43,248 nucleotides of DNA from contig JAFGSR010000135.1 of the NCBI GenBank assembly GCA_016934515.1, positions 1 to 43,248 of the forward strand, given 5' to 3'. How positions within the stretch are numbered: position 1 is the first letter of the stretch; each line of letters opens with the position of its first letter. Made by a program: the position numbers and the translations under genes. Positions 35,684-43,248 of this stretch are shown here, piece after piece. A model generated the notes under the pieces. The model saw only the letters and a list, made by a program, of their open reading frames with translations, searched no databases and had not been told where the DNA came from. This DNA comes from Sedimentisphaerales bacterium (lineage in GTDB: Bacteria > Planctomycetota > Phycisphaerae > Sedimentisphaerales > SM23-30).

Positions 35684-36637
35684 ATGTCCGTTTCAATCAC
35701 CAGCGATCAGATCAAATCTTTTGCCTTACAGTTGGGTTTCGATCTGGTCGGCATTACCTCCGCCGATCCAATTGCCCACTCCGATCAACTGCACAATTAC
35801 CTCCGCAATAATTACCAGGGAGAAATGGATTACCTGGCCCGCAACGTCAACAAAAGAATCCACCCTGACCAACTTGTCCCCGGGGCCTGCAGTGTCATCT
35901 GCACCGCCCTGAATTACTATCAGCCGGATCCCGATAATTTTTCTCATCTCGCTCGCGGCAAAATCGCACGTTACGCCTGGGGAACCGATTATCATCTCGT
36001 CGTCAAAAACAAACTCAAACAACTTGCCGATTTTATTTCAGCTCAACATAACCAACCCGACCATCAACATCTGCTGCGCTGTTTCGTTGATACCGCCCCC
36101 CTGGCGGAAAAAGAACTCGCCGCTCGTGCCGGATTAGGTTGGATCGGCAAAAACAACCTGCTCATCAATCAGCAGTTTGGCTCCTGGCTGGTCCTGGGCG
36201 AGATTGTTACCGACCTGCCGCTCAATCACGATCAGCCCGCCGCCGATCAGTGTGCCGACTGTTCTCGCTGCCTCGACGCCTGTCCAACCCAGGCACTGGT
36301 TCAGCCGCGAACCCTGGACGCCCGACGCTGCATTTCCTATCTAACCATCGAAGCCAAATCAACCATACCCAATAAGGAAATATTAAAAAATCCCCAAGTC
36401 GCCCAATGGATATTCGGCTGCGACCTCTGCCAGAACACCTGCCCGTTCAACCAAAACACCACCGCTGCTAAAGAACCAGGTTTCCAGCCGCGACACTACT
36501 CCATTAAACCGGATCAACTACTGAAAATGTCCCACCCGGAATTCGAAAAACATTTCGCCCACAGCCCACTACTCCACGCCGACTGGAATCACCTGCGCCA
36601 ACTGGCAAAACAATTAGCGCCCTCGCAGGCCGAGTAA
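35684..36637 (+). CDS. queG: Epoxyqueuosine reductase
   Basis: A 317-residue cobalamin- and iron-sulfur-dependent enzyme that converts epoxyqueuosine in tRNA to queuosine. The N-terminal cobalamin-binding part includes YRAxN-type features (MDYLARNVNKR, WGTDYHLVVKNKL). FVDTAPLAEKELAARAGLGW holds the catalytic Asp and the conserved Gly-Trp-Ile-Gly-Lys loop. Two 4Fe-4S clusters are bound by CADCSRCLDACP and CDLCQNTCP. The family C-terminal HEAT repeats are absent, as in the shorter members. AGAGG lies about seven bases before the ATG. It follows gyrB by 25 bases and may share its transcript. Confidence 0.93.
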   Translation: MSVSITSDQIKSFALQLGFDLVGITSADPIAHSDQLHNYLRNNYQGEMDYLARNVNKRIHPDQLVPGACSVICTALNYYQPDPDNFSHLARGKIARYAWGTDYHLVVKNKLKQLADFISAQHNQPDHQHLLRCFVDTAPLAEKELAARAGLGWIGKNNLLINQQFGSWLVLGEIVTDLPLNHDQPAADQCADCSRCLDACPTQALVQPRTLDARRCISYLTIEAKSTIPNKEILKNPQVAQWIFGCDLCQNTCPFNQNTTAAKEPGFQPRHYSIKPDQLLKMSHPEFEKHFAHSPLLHADWNHLRQLAKQLAPSQAE

Positions 36638-36682
36638 ATCAAAAGACTCTGCTTTAGATAACAACAACTCTCCCCAAAAACA

Positions 36683-36725
36683 AAGAGTCGCCGCAATCAG
36701 CTCCGCAGTGATCACGACGACTCTT
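36683..36725. terminator. Stem-loop between convergent queG and hsp20
   Basis: AAGAGTCG (36683-36690) pairs with CGACTCTT (36718-36725), and an inner ATCA/TGAT pair extends the structure. There is no strong T run on either strand. Its place between two converging genes suggests a two-way terminator. Confidence 0.45.
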
Positions 36726-36741
36726 GTATACATGAGGAATT

Positions 36742-37173
36742 TTATTTAATTTCAATCTGTTGACTTTTCTTCTGCTGTTGCTTGGCCAGGGTAATTTTTA
36801 ATACGCCATTCTCAAATCCGGCGGCCACTTCATCCTGCTGAACCGCTACCGGAAGGCTGATCGTTCGATACCACTTGCCGAAACTTCGCTCACGGATATA
36901 GTAGTTTTGCTTGGCTTCGTCTTCACCTTCAGCCCGATCGGCTTCCAGGTGCAGCGTTCCGTCTTCCAGGGTTAGCTTAATCTGGTCTCGGCTGAATCCC
37001 GGCAGTTCAGCTTCCACGTAAAGATTCTGCTCATCTTCATACATGTCCAGCCTGCCCACGGGTACGCAGGCCGATACCTCCGGAAGAAAATCCTCAATCA
37101 TCGAGTTCAACAAGTTAAAATGTTCCTGGGGACGAATACGTCTCAATCCATATTGTTTTAAAATTGGCAGCAT
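36742..37173 (-). CDS. Small heat shock protein, Hsp20 family
   Basis: A 143-residue ATP-independent chaperone that binds unfolding proteins. The alpha-crystallin domain runs from about 40 to 130: RLDMYEDEQNLYVEAELPGF at its start, YYIRERSFGKWYRTISLPV in the middle and FENGVLKITLAK at the end (the A-x-x-x-G-x-L-type motif). The C-terminus QQIEIK carries the I-x-I tail motif that drives oligomer formation. AAGGAG lies nine bases before the ATG. It faces queG. The promoter region contains a sigma-54 sequence instead of a CIRCE or ROSE element, which is unusual for this family. Confidence 0.93.
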   Translation of the reverse strand: MLPILKQYGLRRIRPQEHFNLLNSMIEDFLPEVSACVPVGRLDMYEDEQNLYVEAELPGFSRDQIKLTLEDGTLHLEADRAEGEDEAKQNYYIRERSFGKWYRTISLPVAVQQDEVAAGFENGVLKITLAKQQQKKSQQIEIK

Positions 37174-37246
37174 GATAATTTCTCCTTTTTTATTTATCCT
37201 TCAGTTTTCAGTCGAAAATAAATTTTGTTCTTCGATTAACTAAACC

Positions 37247-37261
37247 GCAAATACCGTGCCA
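37247..37261 (-). promoter_or_regulatory. Sigma-54 promoter for hsp20
   Basis: Minus strand TGGCAC-GGTAT-TTGC, with a T before and a G after; the extended TTGGCACG-N4-TTGC consensus is fully matched. GG and GC are 12 bases apart. Transcription would start near 37235, leaving a leader of about 62 bases. This calls for an activator protein. Confidence 0.7.
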
Positions 37262-37355
37262 ATTTAAAAAAATTCACAACTCGTTATCTGAAAAGGGATT
37301 ACAAAAACAATCCTCTTGTGAGTAAAACCCAAAAACACAAAAAACGTCAAAATAC

Positions 37356-37370
37356 CTGCCAAAATGGCAG
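37356..37370. repeat. Perfect palindrome CTGCCA-AAA-TGGCAG
   Basis: Six-base arms with a three-base centre, about 105 bases upstream of the hsp20 sigma-54 promoter. It is a candidate activator site for that promoter, or an operator for the HNH gene on the other side. The short plus-strand frame around it (37318-37554) has no ribosome site and is not called. Confidence 0.35.
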
Positions 37371-37543
37371 TCAGGCCAAAGAACAATCTGCATCGAAACT
37401 AACTCCACAGCAGCTTATCTTATCAAGAGCTGTTAATCAGTTGCTACTCTTGATCCGGTCCTCATTTTCCTTGTCGAATCTTTTCTTTTATGGTAAAAAT
37501 GATTTGGATTGTTACCAGACGTTTTTTTGCGAGGCAAACTATC

Positions 37544-38173
37544 ATGACCGCTGAATCATCAGCTCTGGGTTGTCAGGTATTAGTCCTGAACAAGCATTAC
37601 ATGGCTGTTCGCGTGGTCAATGTAAAGCGCGCCATCTCCCTGTTATTCCGAGATCTGGCTGAGGTAATCGACTGTTCCGACGGCAGTTACAGCAATTACG
37701 ATCTCGAAAGCTGGCTCGAAGTATCGGAATTAAAAAACCGCTTCAATCCTCATGCCCACGATTGGCTCCACACCGTCAGACTTTCAATCGCTGTGCCGCG
37801 AATCGTACGTCTGCTCTTTTACGACCGCCTACCTCGTCGATCCGTCACTCTCAACCGACGTAATATCTACGCTCGCGACCGCAACTACTGTCAATATTGC
37901 GGTAAACACTTTCCTACCAACGAATTAAGCCTCGACCACATTATCCCTCGCAGCCGCGGCGGCGGAGCCTCCTGGGAAAACCTCGTTTGCGCCTGTGTCA
38001 AATGCAACGTCAAAAAGGGCGGCCGACTACCCCGCGAAGCGCACATGAAACTTATCACACCTCCGGAAAAACCCAAACGATCACCCGTAATCAGCATCAA
38101 TCTAAGCGACGGCCGATACCATTCCTGGAAACAATTCCTCGACCATGCCTACTGGTCCGTCGAACTCAAATAA
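37544..38173 (+). CDS. HNH endonuclease family protein
   Basis: A 209-residue protein. The C-terminal HNH domain is RNYCQYCGKHFPTNELSLDH, continuing with IIPRSRGGGASWENLVCACVKCN. Two Cys pairs (CQYC and CVKC region) hold zinc, and the Asp-His and Asn of the beta-beta-alpha metal finger are in place. The N-terminal 110 residues (CQVLVLNKHYMAVRVVNVKRA, then LFRDLAEVIDC and YDLESW) recur in Planctomycetota HNH proteins and are of unknown role. GAGG lies about ten bases before the chosen ATG; a start 18 codons earlier is less likely. No partner gene of a restriction or phage system is adjacent, so a role in DNA repair or maintenance is a guess. Confidence 0.85.
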   Translation: MTAESSALGCQVLVLNKHYMAVRVVNVKRAISLLFRDLAEVIDCSDGSYSNYDLESWLEVSELKNRFNPHAHDWLHTVRLSIAVPRIVRLLFYDRLPRRSVTLNRRNIYARDRNYCQYCGKHFPTNELSLDHIIPRSRGGGASWENLVCACVKCNVKKGGRLPREAHMKLITPPEKPKRSPVISINLSDGRYHSWKQFLDHAYWSVELK

Positions 38174-38209
38174 TCTGCAATTCTCTTTCCCACAAATATA
38201 CATCAATTA

Positions 38210-38229
38210 CGTTTTCAGTACTGAAAACG
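38210..38229. promoter_or_regulatory. Perfect 20-base palindrome, candidate operator of nadB
   Basis: CGTTTTCAGTACTGAAAACG is perfectly self-complementary and ends one base before the -35 box of the promoter below. There is no loop or T run, so it is not a terminator. It looks like a dimeric regulator site. Confidence 0.55.
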
Positions 38230-38230
38230 G

Positions 38231-38259
38231 TTGCTATTCAAACCAAAATCTCTTTTAAT
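38231..38259 (+). promoter_or_regulatory. Sigma-70 promoter of nadB
   Basis: TTGCTA, 17 bases, TTTAAT. Transcription would begin near 38266, leaving a leader of about 87 bases. Two direct copies of a GG(T/C)TTCATA(A/G)TTAC sequence (38291-38304 and 38310-38323) lie in the leader, 19 bases apart. Confidence 0.45.
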
Positions 38260-38352
38260 GTATTCCCGCGTTTTTTCGTAGCCGCCCTATGGTTTCATAA
38301 TTACCCGACGGCTTCATAGTTACATAACAGCTTTATTCCATCGGAAAATTTC

Positions 38353-39975
38353 ATGATAAAAGGACCACTCGAAACCAGACGCTACCTTGCTCGTCTTGAT
38401 ACTAATGCCTTGGGACACCTCTACACCGACTGCTTGATAATCGGCGGCGGCGTGGCGGGGCTGCGCTGCGCTATCGAAGCTGCCCGCACCGGCCAAGTCA
38501 TTGCATTATTGAAAGATAAGCTCTCCGAATCCAACACCTATCACGCCCAAGGCGGCATCGCTGTTGTCATTCGTGAAGATGACACCTTCGAATCCCACAT
38601 CACCGATACCTTAAAAACCGGTTGTGGATTGTGCGATCCTGAAATCGTCAAAAAAGTCGTCGAAGCAGGTCCCGCCCAGATACAACAACTGCTCCAGTGG
38701 TCTGCCCCTTTTGATAAAGACGGTGATCAGCTTGCCGTTGGCCGCGAAGGAGGGCACAGCAACTTCCGTGTTGCTCATGCTTTGGGTGACGCCACCGGTA
38801 AAGCCCTGTCCAACACCTTGGTTCATCAGGCCCGCCAGAACCAAAACATCAAAATCTTCGAACAGTGTTTTGCTATCGACCTGCTTACCAAAGATAACTG
38901 CTGTTACGGCGTCTTCTGTTTTCATCCTAAACACGGCTATCAATGCATCTGGGCCCGCAGAACCGTCCTAGCTTCCGGCGGCGCAGGGCAACTATACCGT
39001 GAAACCACCAATCCCGCCGGTGCTACCGCCGATGGCCTGGCCATGGCCTATCGCGCCGGTGCCGTACTCAACGACCTGGAATTTATGCAGTTTCACCCGA
39101 CCACCCTCTACATCGCCGGTGCCGAAAGAAAACTAATCACCGAAGCCCTTCGCGGGGCCGGAGGTTATCTGGTCGATCGTGCCGGCCGAAGGTTCATGGC
39201 CGACTATCACGAAATGGCTGAACTGGCCCCACGCGACATAGTCAGTCGGGCTATTTACACTCATATGGCACAAACCGGCGCCACCAATATCTTTCTCGAC
39301 GTCCGCCACCTCGGCAAAAAATGGCTCGCCGAAAGGTTCCCTACCATCAGCGCTTTGTGTAAATCTTTCGATATCAACGTGGACGAAGACTTAATTCCCG
39401 TTCGCCCCAGCGCCCATTACATGGTCGGCGGCGTCAAAACCGATATTAACGGTCGAACGAATATCGATCAACTCTACTGCTGCGGCGAAGCAGCCGCCAC
39501 CGGCCTGCACGGCGCCAATCGCCTGGCTAGCAATTCCCTGCTCGAAGGCCTGGTCTTTGGCAGATTCGTTGGTGAGTTAATCGCTGATGAAATAGCCAAC
39601 AACCACGGCGAAGTCGAACGCCGCACCATTAAATACGAAATCGCCCAGTCCAAACGTACCGTCTTGGATATTCCCGATGTTACTAATTCATTACGCGCCC
39701 TCATGTGGCGCAACGTTGGCATCGAACGCTGCGGCGACCGCCTGGACGAAACCGTCGAACTCATCGACGTCTGGCGCCGCTACGTCATGGACAAGGTACT
39801 GGACACTCCCCAAGGCTGGCAATGCCAGAACATGCTCACCGTTTGCCGACTCATCGCCGATAGCGCCCGCCGCCGGCAGGAAACCCGCGGCGTCCATTGC
39901 CGCACCGATTACCCCGAAACCGATGATAAAAATTTCGCTCAACACATCGAAGTTTTCCCGGTAACCGCCGATTAA
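38353..39975 (+). CDS. nadB: L-aspartate oxidase
   Basis: A 540-residue FAD enzyme that oxidises L-aspartate to iminoaspartate, the first step of de novo NAD synthesis; it can use fumarate instead of oxygen, fitting anaerobic life. The dinucleotide fold is DCLIIGGGVAGLRCAIEAA. SESNTYHAQGGIAVV is the succinate dehydrogenase-like flavin loop. EFMQFHPTTLY, the substrate loop GAGGYLVDRAGRRFM, and HYMVGGVKTD with GEAAATGLHGANRLASNSLL complete the active site. The C-terminal helical domain is present. Length matches NadB. The ribosome site is weak (GGAAAA). A promoter with a palindromic operator precedes it. nadA and nadC are not in view. Confidence 0.95.
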   Translation: MIKGPLETRRYLARLDTNALGHLYTDCLIIGGGVAGLRCAIEAARTGQVIALLKDKLSESNTYHAQGGIAVVIREDDTFESHITDTLKTGCGLCDPEIVKKVVEAGPAQIQQLLQWSAPFDKDGDQLAVGREGGHSNFRVAHALGDATGKALSNTLVHQARQNQNIKIFEQCFAIDLLTKDNCCYGVFCFHPKHGYQCIWARRTVLASGGAGQLYRETTNPAGATADGLAMAYRAGAVLNDLEFMQFHPTTLYIAGAERKLITEALRGAGGYLVDRAGRRFMADYHEMAELAPRDIVSRAIYTHMAQTGATNIFLDVRHLGKKWLAERFPTISALCKSFDINVDEDLIPVRPSAHYMVGGVKTDINGRTNIDQLYCCGEAAATGLHGANRLASNSLLEGLVFGRFVGELIADEIANNHGEVERRTIKYEIAQSKRTVLDIPDVTNSLRALMWRNVGIERCGDRLDETVELIDVWRRYVMDKVLDTPQGWQCQNMLTVCRLIADSARRRQETRGVHCRTDYPETDDKNFAQHIEVFPVTAD

Positions 39976-39994
39976 AGCGACACCGTTTCCCGAA

Positions 39995-40069
39995 CCTATC
40001 AACTCAAGCAACACCGTAGCCTATCAACTCAAGCAACACCGTAGCCTATCAACTCAGGCAGCACCGTCT
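39995..40069. repeat. Three tandem copies of a 25-base unit
   Basis: CCTATCAACTCAAGCAACAC with GTAG completes the unit. Copies one and two are identical; copy three has several changes. A partial match (GACACCGT) precedes copy one. It lies between the converging nadB and GH123-like genes. The period is not a multiple of three and there are no spacers, so it is neither coding nor CRISPR. Confidence 0.85.
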
Positions 40070-40081
40070 TCTGATCCGCTG

Positions 40082-41773
40082 CTATTTCTCCAGCGACTTC
40101 AACAGCTCTTTACGAACCGCTCGGTAAACTTCCGGCTCTTTAGTATAATCGCCGCTGTTGCGGATTATCTTACTGATTATCTCTTCTGCCTGTTGCGAAT
40201 CCTTAGCCTTGAGCATCTTCAACAATTCATAATCCTCAAAACCAATACGATGTGCTTCCAGTCGCGTCGAAGACCACGGCCCGTTCGCTCCGGGATAAAC
40301 CACATGCGTATCACCCGGCGGCAGATTACCTTTGCAACTTCGCTCGAAAGGACTTATTCCCCGGCCTTCTCGCTTGAATGCACCATACTTATTCAGCCCC
40401 CAATGCAAAAAACCATCCAGGTCGTAAAGCGCTGCAAACCATCCGATCAGCATCGGCCGCATCCGCTCCTGGTCCAGAAACCGATTCAGATATTTACCCC
40501 GCGGATCAAGACAGGTATAGAACCACACCCGATCGCCCTGACTACGCATCTCCTCATAAGCCTCCCGATACTTTTCGTAATAATTCGGCTTGGGACACCA
40601 GATATCCTGCGCTCCCCACAACTCAATATTGTCCATCGTCGTTTCCATATTCGCGTCAATAATCGGAACCCCCGGCATATATTTCCGCACCATCCCGGCA
40701 ATAATGCGATATTCAATCATGTTTGATTCGATCGGCTCATCCGAAACGTGCTGCAACCAACGTCCCCGCCAGTCGTTTTTCTCGATTACCGCCATCAACT
40801 GTTTACATACATTCGCCAAAATCCGATTACCCGCCCGCGAAGTCGCCACCGGTCCTTTCGACGAGATGGCACTGAAAGTCTTTGCGTCCCAGTCTCCGTT
40901 GGTTCGCGTCGCCACATGCCCACCTTCGATATAATACAAACCCGCCTGCGAAAAAACCTTCACCAGCCTTTCCAGGCGAGCTTCATTCAAAACAAAATCT
41001 TCCTCACCCTGCTTTTCCATAACATAACTCAGCGGCACCCAGAAAACGTTCTGCCTTGTTCGGCCCATCAACTCGGCATATCTACTTATCATCGCCCAGT
41101 GTTCTTCCGACCAGAACTGCACCTCGTGATTGTCCGCGATGTAATCCAGGTTGAACCAGTTGGTAACCTTCAGAGAATCCTTGCCCACCGCCGGCAAAAC
41201 CACCTGATAAACATTAACCTCCAGCGTCAACGTCTGCCGAGCCTGGCCTTGCTGGAGTTGGATTTTATAGCGGCGCAATCCCGGCGCATCCGATTCACTA
41301 AAGCCGATCTCCACCCGCAGCGCCGTTGTTGTCGCCGGTTTTTGTATTGGCGAAACCACCGGCGCCACCGCATCAAACACCCGAAACGGCGCCTGACGGA
41401 TAACATACGGATTGTCCGTTCCCCGCCGCTGGGCCAGACCGGTGTTTTCCTCAACCGGAACATCAACCAACCGATACCACCGCGCCGCTGCTACGGTTTT
41501 CCCGGCGTGCTCCACAAAAAAAGACAGCTCCTTTTCCGCATCCAACCCCGTTAAAAGAATATGCACCCCGGCTATTCCTCCCCGCGGCACATCAACCGTA
41601 AAATTCATCACCGCCGGTTGGACAACTTGCGAATCCGGAAATAAATCTTCCAACTCGTCCACAAAACCTACCTGGAACAATTTGCCCGGTTGCCCCTGAG
41701 CAAAACCGCTCCCGGTAAAAATTAATCCCAGAAAAATTAACACCGCCGCAGATAAGAATCCTGACCTCGTCAT
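40082..41773 (-). CDS. Secreted DUF4091/GH123-like glycoside hydrolase
   Basis: A 563-residue exported protein. The signal peptide is MTRSGFLSAAVLIFLGLIFT (cleavage near FAQ). An N-terminal beta-sandwich (about 30-200) leads to a TIM barrel. The pair Asp345-Glu346 in HVSDEPIESN is the Asp-Glu arrangement used by GH123 beta-N-acetylgalactosaminidases for substrate-assisted catalysis. The DUF4091 end is HWGLNKYG, then GDTHVVYPGANGPWSSTRLE and IGFEDYELLKML. Likely role: release of terminal N-acetylgalactosamine from glycolipids or glycoproteins; other DUF4091 enzymes act on different sugars. GGAG lies eight bases before this ATG, so the longer upstream reading was rejected. It stands alone but fits the sialidase and galactosidase at the other end of the window. 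Confidence 0.87.
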   Translation of the reverse strand: MTRSGFLSAAVLIFLGLIFTGSGFAQGQPGKLFQVGFVDELEDLFPDSQVVQPAVMNFTVDVPRGGIAGVHILLTGLDAEKELSFFVEHAGKTVAAARWYRLVDVPVEENTGLAQRRGTDNPYVIRQAPFRVFDAVAPVVSPIQKPATTTALRVEIGFSESDAPGLRRYKIQLQQGQARQTLTLEVNVYQVVLPAVGKDSLKVTNWFNLDYIADNHEVQFWSEEHWAMISRYAELMGRTRQNVFWVPLSYVMEKQGEEDFVLNEARLERLVKVFSQAGLYYIEGGHVATRTNGDWDAKTFSAISSKGPVATSRAGNRILANVCKQLMAVIEKNDWRGRWLQHVSDEPIESNMIEYRIIAGMVRKYMPGVPIIDANMETTMDNIELWGAQDIWCPKPNYYEKYREAYEEMRSQGDRVWFYTCLDPRGKYLNRFLDQERMRPMLIGWFAALYDLDGFLHWGLNKYGAFKREGRGISPFERSCKGNLPPGDTHVVYPGANGPWSSTRLEAHRIGFEDYELLKMLKAKDSQQAEEIISKIIRNSGDYTKEPEVYRAVRKELLKSLEK

Positions 41774-41901
41774 GACTGTTCTCCCGTAAAAATGATTGCG
41801 AAAAGATTTTATACTGAACGATATCCTACAAGCTTTTTGTAAACTTGACAATCCCTGTTTTATACCGCAAATCTTAGCTCTTAATCCTTCTCAGCCTTGC
41901 T

Positions 41902-41934
41902 AAAAAAAAGGCCCGGCTGATAGTCAGCCAGGCC
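41902..41934 (-). terminator. Strong intrinsic terminator
   Basis: On the minus strand GGCCTGGCTGA-CTA-TCAGCCGGGCC, a ten-pair stem with one mismatch, is followed by eight T. It ends transcription of the Gly/Arg-rich operon, about 45 bases past the stop codon. Confidence 0.85.
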
Positions 41935-41978
41935 ATTACAATTATTTTACCTTTACCAAAAACTCAACCTTGCCGGCG

Positions 41979-42983
41979 CTACCAGGGAAATTCCTCCTGA
42001 TCCTCCAGCAGGATTTCAATTCGTTTTTTAACAATATTCTCTTTGTTTTTTAGCCAACTTTCGATGGTTTTGCTTTTCTGTTCCAAATGTTTACTGAATT
42101 GCTCAATCCGTTCAACTTGTCCCCAGCCGCGACCACCGCGACCTCTACCCTCGGATCCGCCACGTCTTGGGCCTCCTGGTTCTGCCGGGCCTGGAACCGA
42201 ACCGCGACCCATGCCGCGACCGCTTGGACGGTCACGATCCCGGCCACGTCGACCGCGCCCGTCCTCTTCCGGGCTTTCCGGGTTTGCTTTGTCAACACGC
42301 TCAGCTTGATCTTCCTGAGTTCGACTTGACCAGCTTTTCAGCCTTTCCTGGGCATGCTTGATACGAAACTTTTCCTGATCGATAATAACATCGAACTGCT
42401 TGCTTACGTTTTCTTTCAACGCCTCCTTAATCTTGGCCAGGTCCACGCCCTCGCTTTTAGTTTCCTGCACCTGTTCTTTAATTTTAAGGCTCAGGCGGAT
42501 TTTCTCCAGACTCAATTGGCCCATTTCCGGGCTCATTTCCATCTGACGAATGACCGGACCGTAAAGACGACTCAGAGTGGATAATTGTTCTCGATATTCC
42601 TGCGGGGAAGTTTTTTGCAACTCAGCAAGCCGGGCCGCCAACCGAGTTTCATGCTTATTCAGAAACATCAGCAATTCATCTTCATCAACCATGGCTCCCC
42701 AGCGACCGCCACCCGATCCTCTGCCCGGACCACCGTCACCTGGACCCATGCCCAAACCACCCTCTGGCACCGCACCCATTCCACGACCCGACCCCGGTCC
42801 CATACCTCGGCCACCAGCTCTCATCGGTCGGCCTCGGTCCGGAGGAGATTGGCTATCATTATCGGAGGAATTATTCCAGCTATCCTGATCAGCACTATCT
42901 TGTGCAAAACAAGCACTTGTGCAGATCCATCCAACTGTCATGAGTGTTAATCCAACAACCAGCCATCTCTGTCGAATTTTCAT
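41979..42983 (-). CDS. Secreted Gly/Arg-rich protein with helical segments
   Basis: A 334-residue exported protein I cannot assign to a family. A signal peptide (MKIRQRWLVVGLTLMTVGWI, cleavage near CFAQ) is followed by a disordered Gly, Arg and Met-rich stretch (about 50-95: GRGMGPGSGRGMGAVPEGG). A long helical part (about 100-235: NKHETRLAARLAELQKT, MGQLSLEKIRLSLKIKEQ) looks like periplasmic Spy/CpxP-type or coiled-coil folds. A second RG-rich stretch (about 240-290) and a charged C-terminal helix end it. Similar proteins occur in Planctomycetota. It lies 48 bases after the Met/Gly/Arg repeat gene and probably shares its operon; a strong terminator follows. Binding of metal ions or polyanions is a possibility. 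Confidence 0.75.
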   Translation of the reverse strand: MKIRQRWLVVGLTLMTVGWICTSACFAQDSADQDSWNNSSDNDSQSPPDRGRPMRAGGRGMGPGSGRGMGAVPEGGLGMGPGDGGPGRGSGGGRWGAMVDEDELLMFLNKHETRLAARLAELQKTSPQEYREQLSTLSRLYGPVIRQMEMSPEMGQLSLEKIRLSLKIKEQVQETKSEGVDLAKIKEALKENVSKQFDVIIDQEKFRIKHAQERLKSWSSRTQEDQAERVDKANPESPEEDGRGRRGRDRDRPSGRGMGRGSVPGPAEPGGPRRGGSEGRGRGGRGWGQVERIEQFSKHLEQKSKTIESWLKNKENIVKKRIEILLEDQEEFPW

Positions 42984-43031
42984 TGCCCGAATCCTTTCTG
43001 ATCGTTAAAATTCTTTACTTAATCAAAATCT

Positions 43032-43248
43032 TTAAATTCCATCTGCCCAACCGCGACCCCAACCGCGACCCATACCACCGCGCATCATGCCTTGCCCACG
43101 ACCCATGCCACCGTGCATCATACCTTGGCCGCGACCACGACCCATACCACCGCGCATCATACCTTGCCCCATGCCACGACCCATACCACCGCGCATCATA
43201 CCTTGCCCGCGTCCACGACCCATACCACCGCGCATCATTCCTTGCCCC
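43032..43248 (-). CDS. Met/Gly/Arg-rich tandem-repeat protein (partial)
   Basis: Only the C-terminal part is in view; the frame is open to the window edge and begins upstream of it. It is almost wholly made of a 13-residue repeat, MMRGGMGRGRGQG, in about four and a half copies (39-base DNA period), with small changes (one 11-residue unit, one His for Arg) and the end GWGRGWADGI. Clustered Met recalls copper-handling proteins, and RGG/GRG recalls nucleic-acid-binding tails; neither can be decided here. It precedes the Gly/Arg-rich secreted protein and shares its composition, so the pair is probably related in function. Confidence 0.7.
   Translation of the reverse strand, partial: GQGMMRGGMGRGRGQGMMRGGMGRGMGQGMMRGGMGRGRGQGMMHGGMGRGQGMMRGGMGRGWGRGWADGI

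Noticed and set aside
37318-37554. Plus-strand open frame of 78 codons upstream of the HNH gene
   Set aside because: GTG start without a ribosome site, low-complexity Lys/Gln-rich start, and it overlaps the HNH start region.
39995-40069. CRISPR-like repeats
   Set aside because: The copies are directly adjacent with no spacers, and there are only three.
43032-43248. CRISPR-like or satellite repeat
   Set aside because: The 39-base period keeps one open frame and encodes a regular 13-residue unit, so it is a coding repeat.

Overview
The window looks like chromosome from a member of the Planctomycetota, probably class Phycisphaerae, with an anaerobic or microaerobic lifestyle. This is inference. 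It rests on a PQQ-propeller protein opening with the planctomycete-style WNQYRGSNRDG motif, many secreted polysaccharide-degrading enzymes, a sigma factor with the FSTYACRAIFKGFSRTA helix, a probable Re-type citrate synthase and an iron-sulfur flavoprotein. No tRNA, rRNA, insertion sequence, prophage or CRISPR array was found.

Layout. Positions 1-7300 are a decaying or rearranged glycan-degradation region: a broken glycoside hydrolase tail, a PQQ-propeller gene cut by an in-frame TAA, a thioesterase, and an intact sialidase (GH33) plus LamG-GH2 beta-galactosidase operon. Positions 7300-16200 are mixed: HlyIII, a propeller lipoprotein, the citrate synthase-like gene with a long leader, an unknown membrane-anchored protein, a PilZ plus double-receiver protein, and two small membrane proteins (DUF4405, DUF2179). 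Positions 16300-25000 hold a lipoprotein version of the normally cytosolic LOG family beside a YhaM-like HD nuclease. They are followed by a plus-strand run: a pseudo-receiver protein, a GGDEF diguanylate cyclase, DUF4416, a WecA/MraY-type sugar-phosphate transferase and an O-antigen ligase-type protein. Two of these genes have near-consensus sigma-70 promoters that almost touch the start codon.

Positions 25100-31000 are the most striking part. A NIF-type iron-sulfur assembly operon (small protein, NifU, NifS) runs left. A sigma-70-family factor, an iron-sulfur flavoprotein and an HD-GYP phosphodiesterase run right. The roughly 600-base gap between them has a sigma-54-type promoter at each end. 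Three sites built on TGTCTC/GAGACA lie between them about 130 bases apart, and the outer two are each about 100-107 bases from their promoter. This looks like a two-way sigma-54 enhancer linking Fe-S cluster assembly to an alternative sigma factor. A further sigma-54 promoter precedes hsp20.

Positions 31000-36600 are a replication block: a non-coding region with DnaA-box-like sites, dnaN, dciA (DUF721), gyrB and queG. Then come hsp20, an HNH nuclease, nadB behind a perfect 20-base palindrome next to its -35 box, a 25-base tandem repeat, a secreted GH123-like enzyme, and two Gly/Arg/Met-rich secreted-type proteins, the last cut by the window end.

Together, sialidase, beta-galactosidase and the GH123-like enzyme suggest growth on mucin-like or other sialylated and N-acetylgalactosamine-containing glycans. 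GGDEF, HD-GYP and PilZ proteins give a local cyclic-di-GMP circuit.
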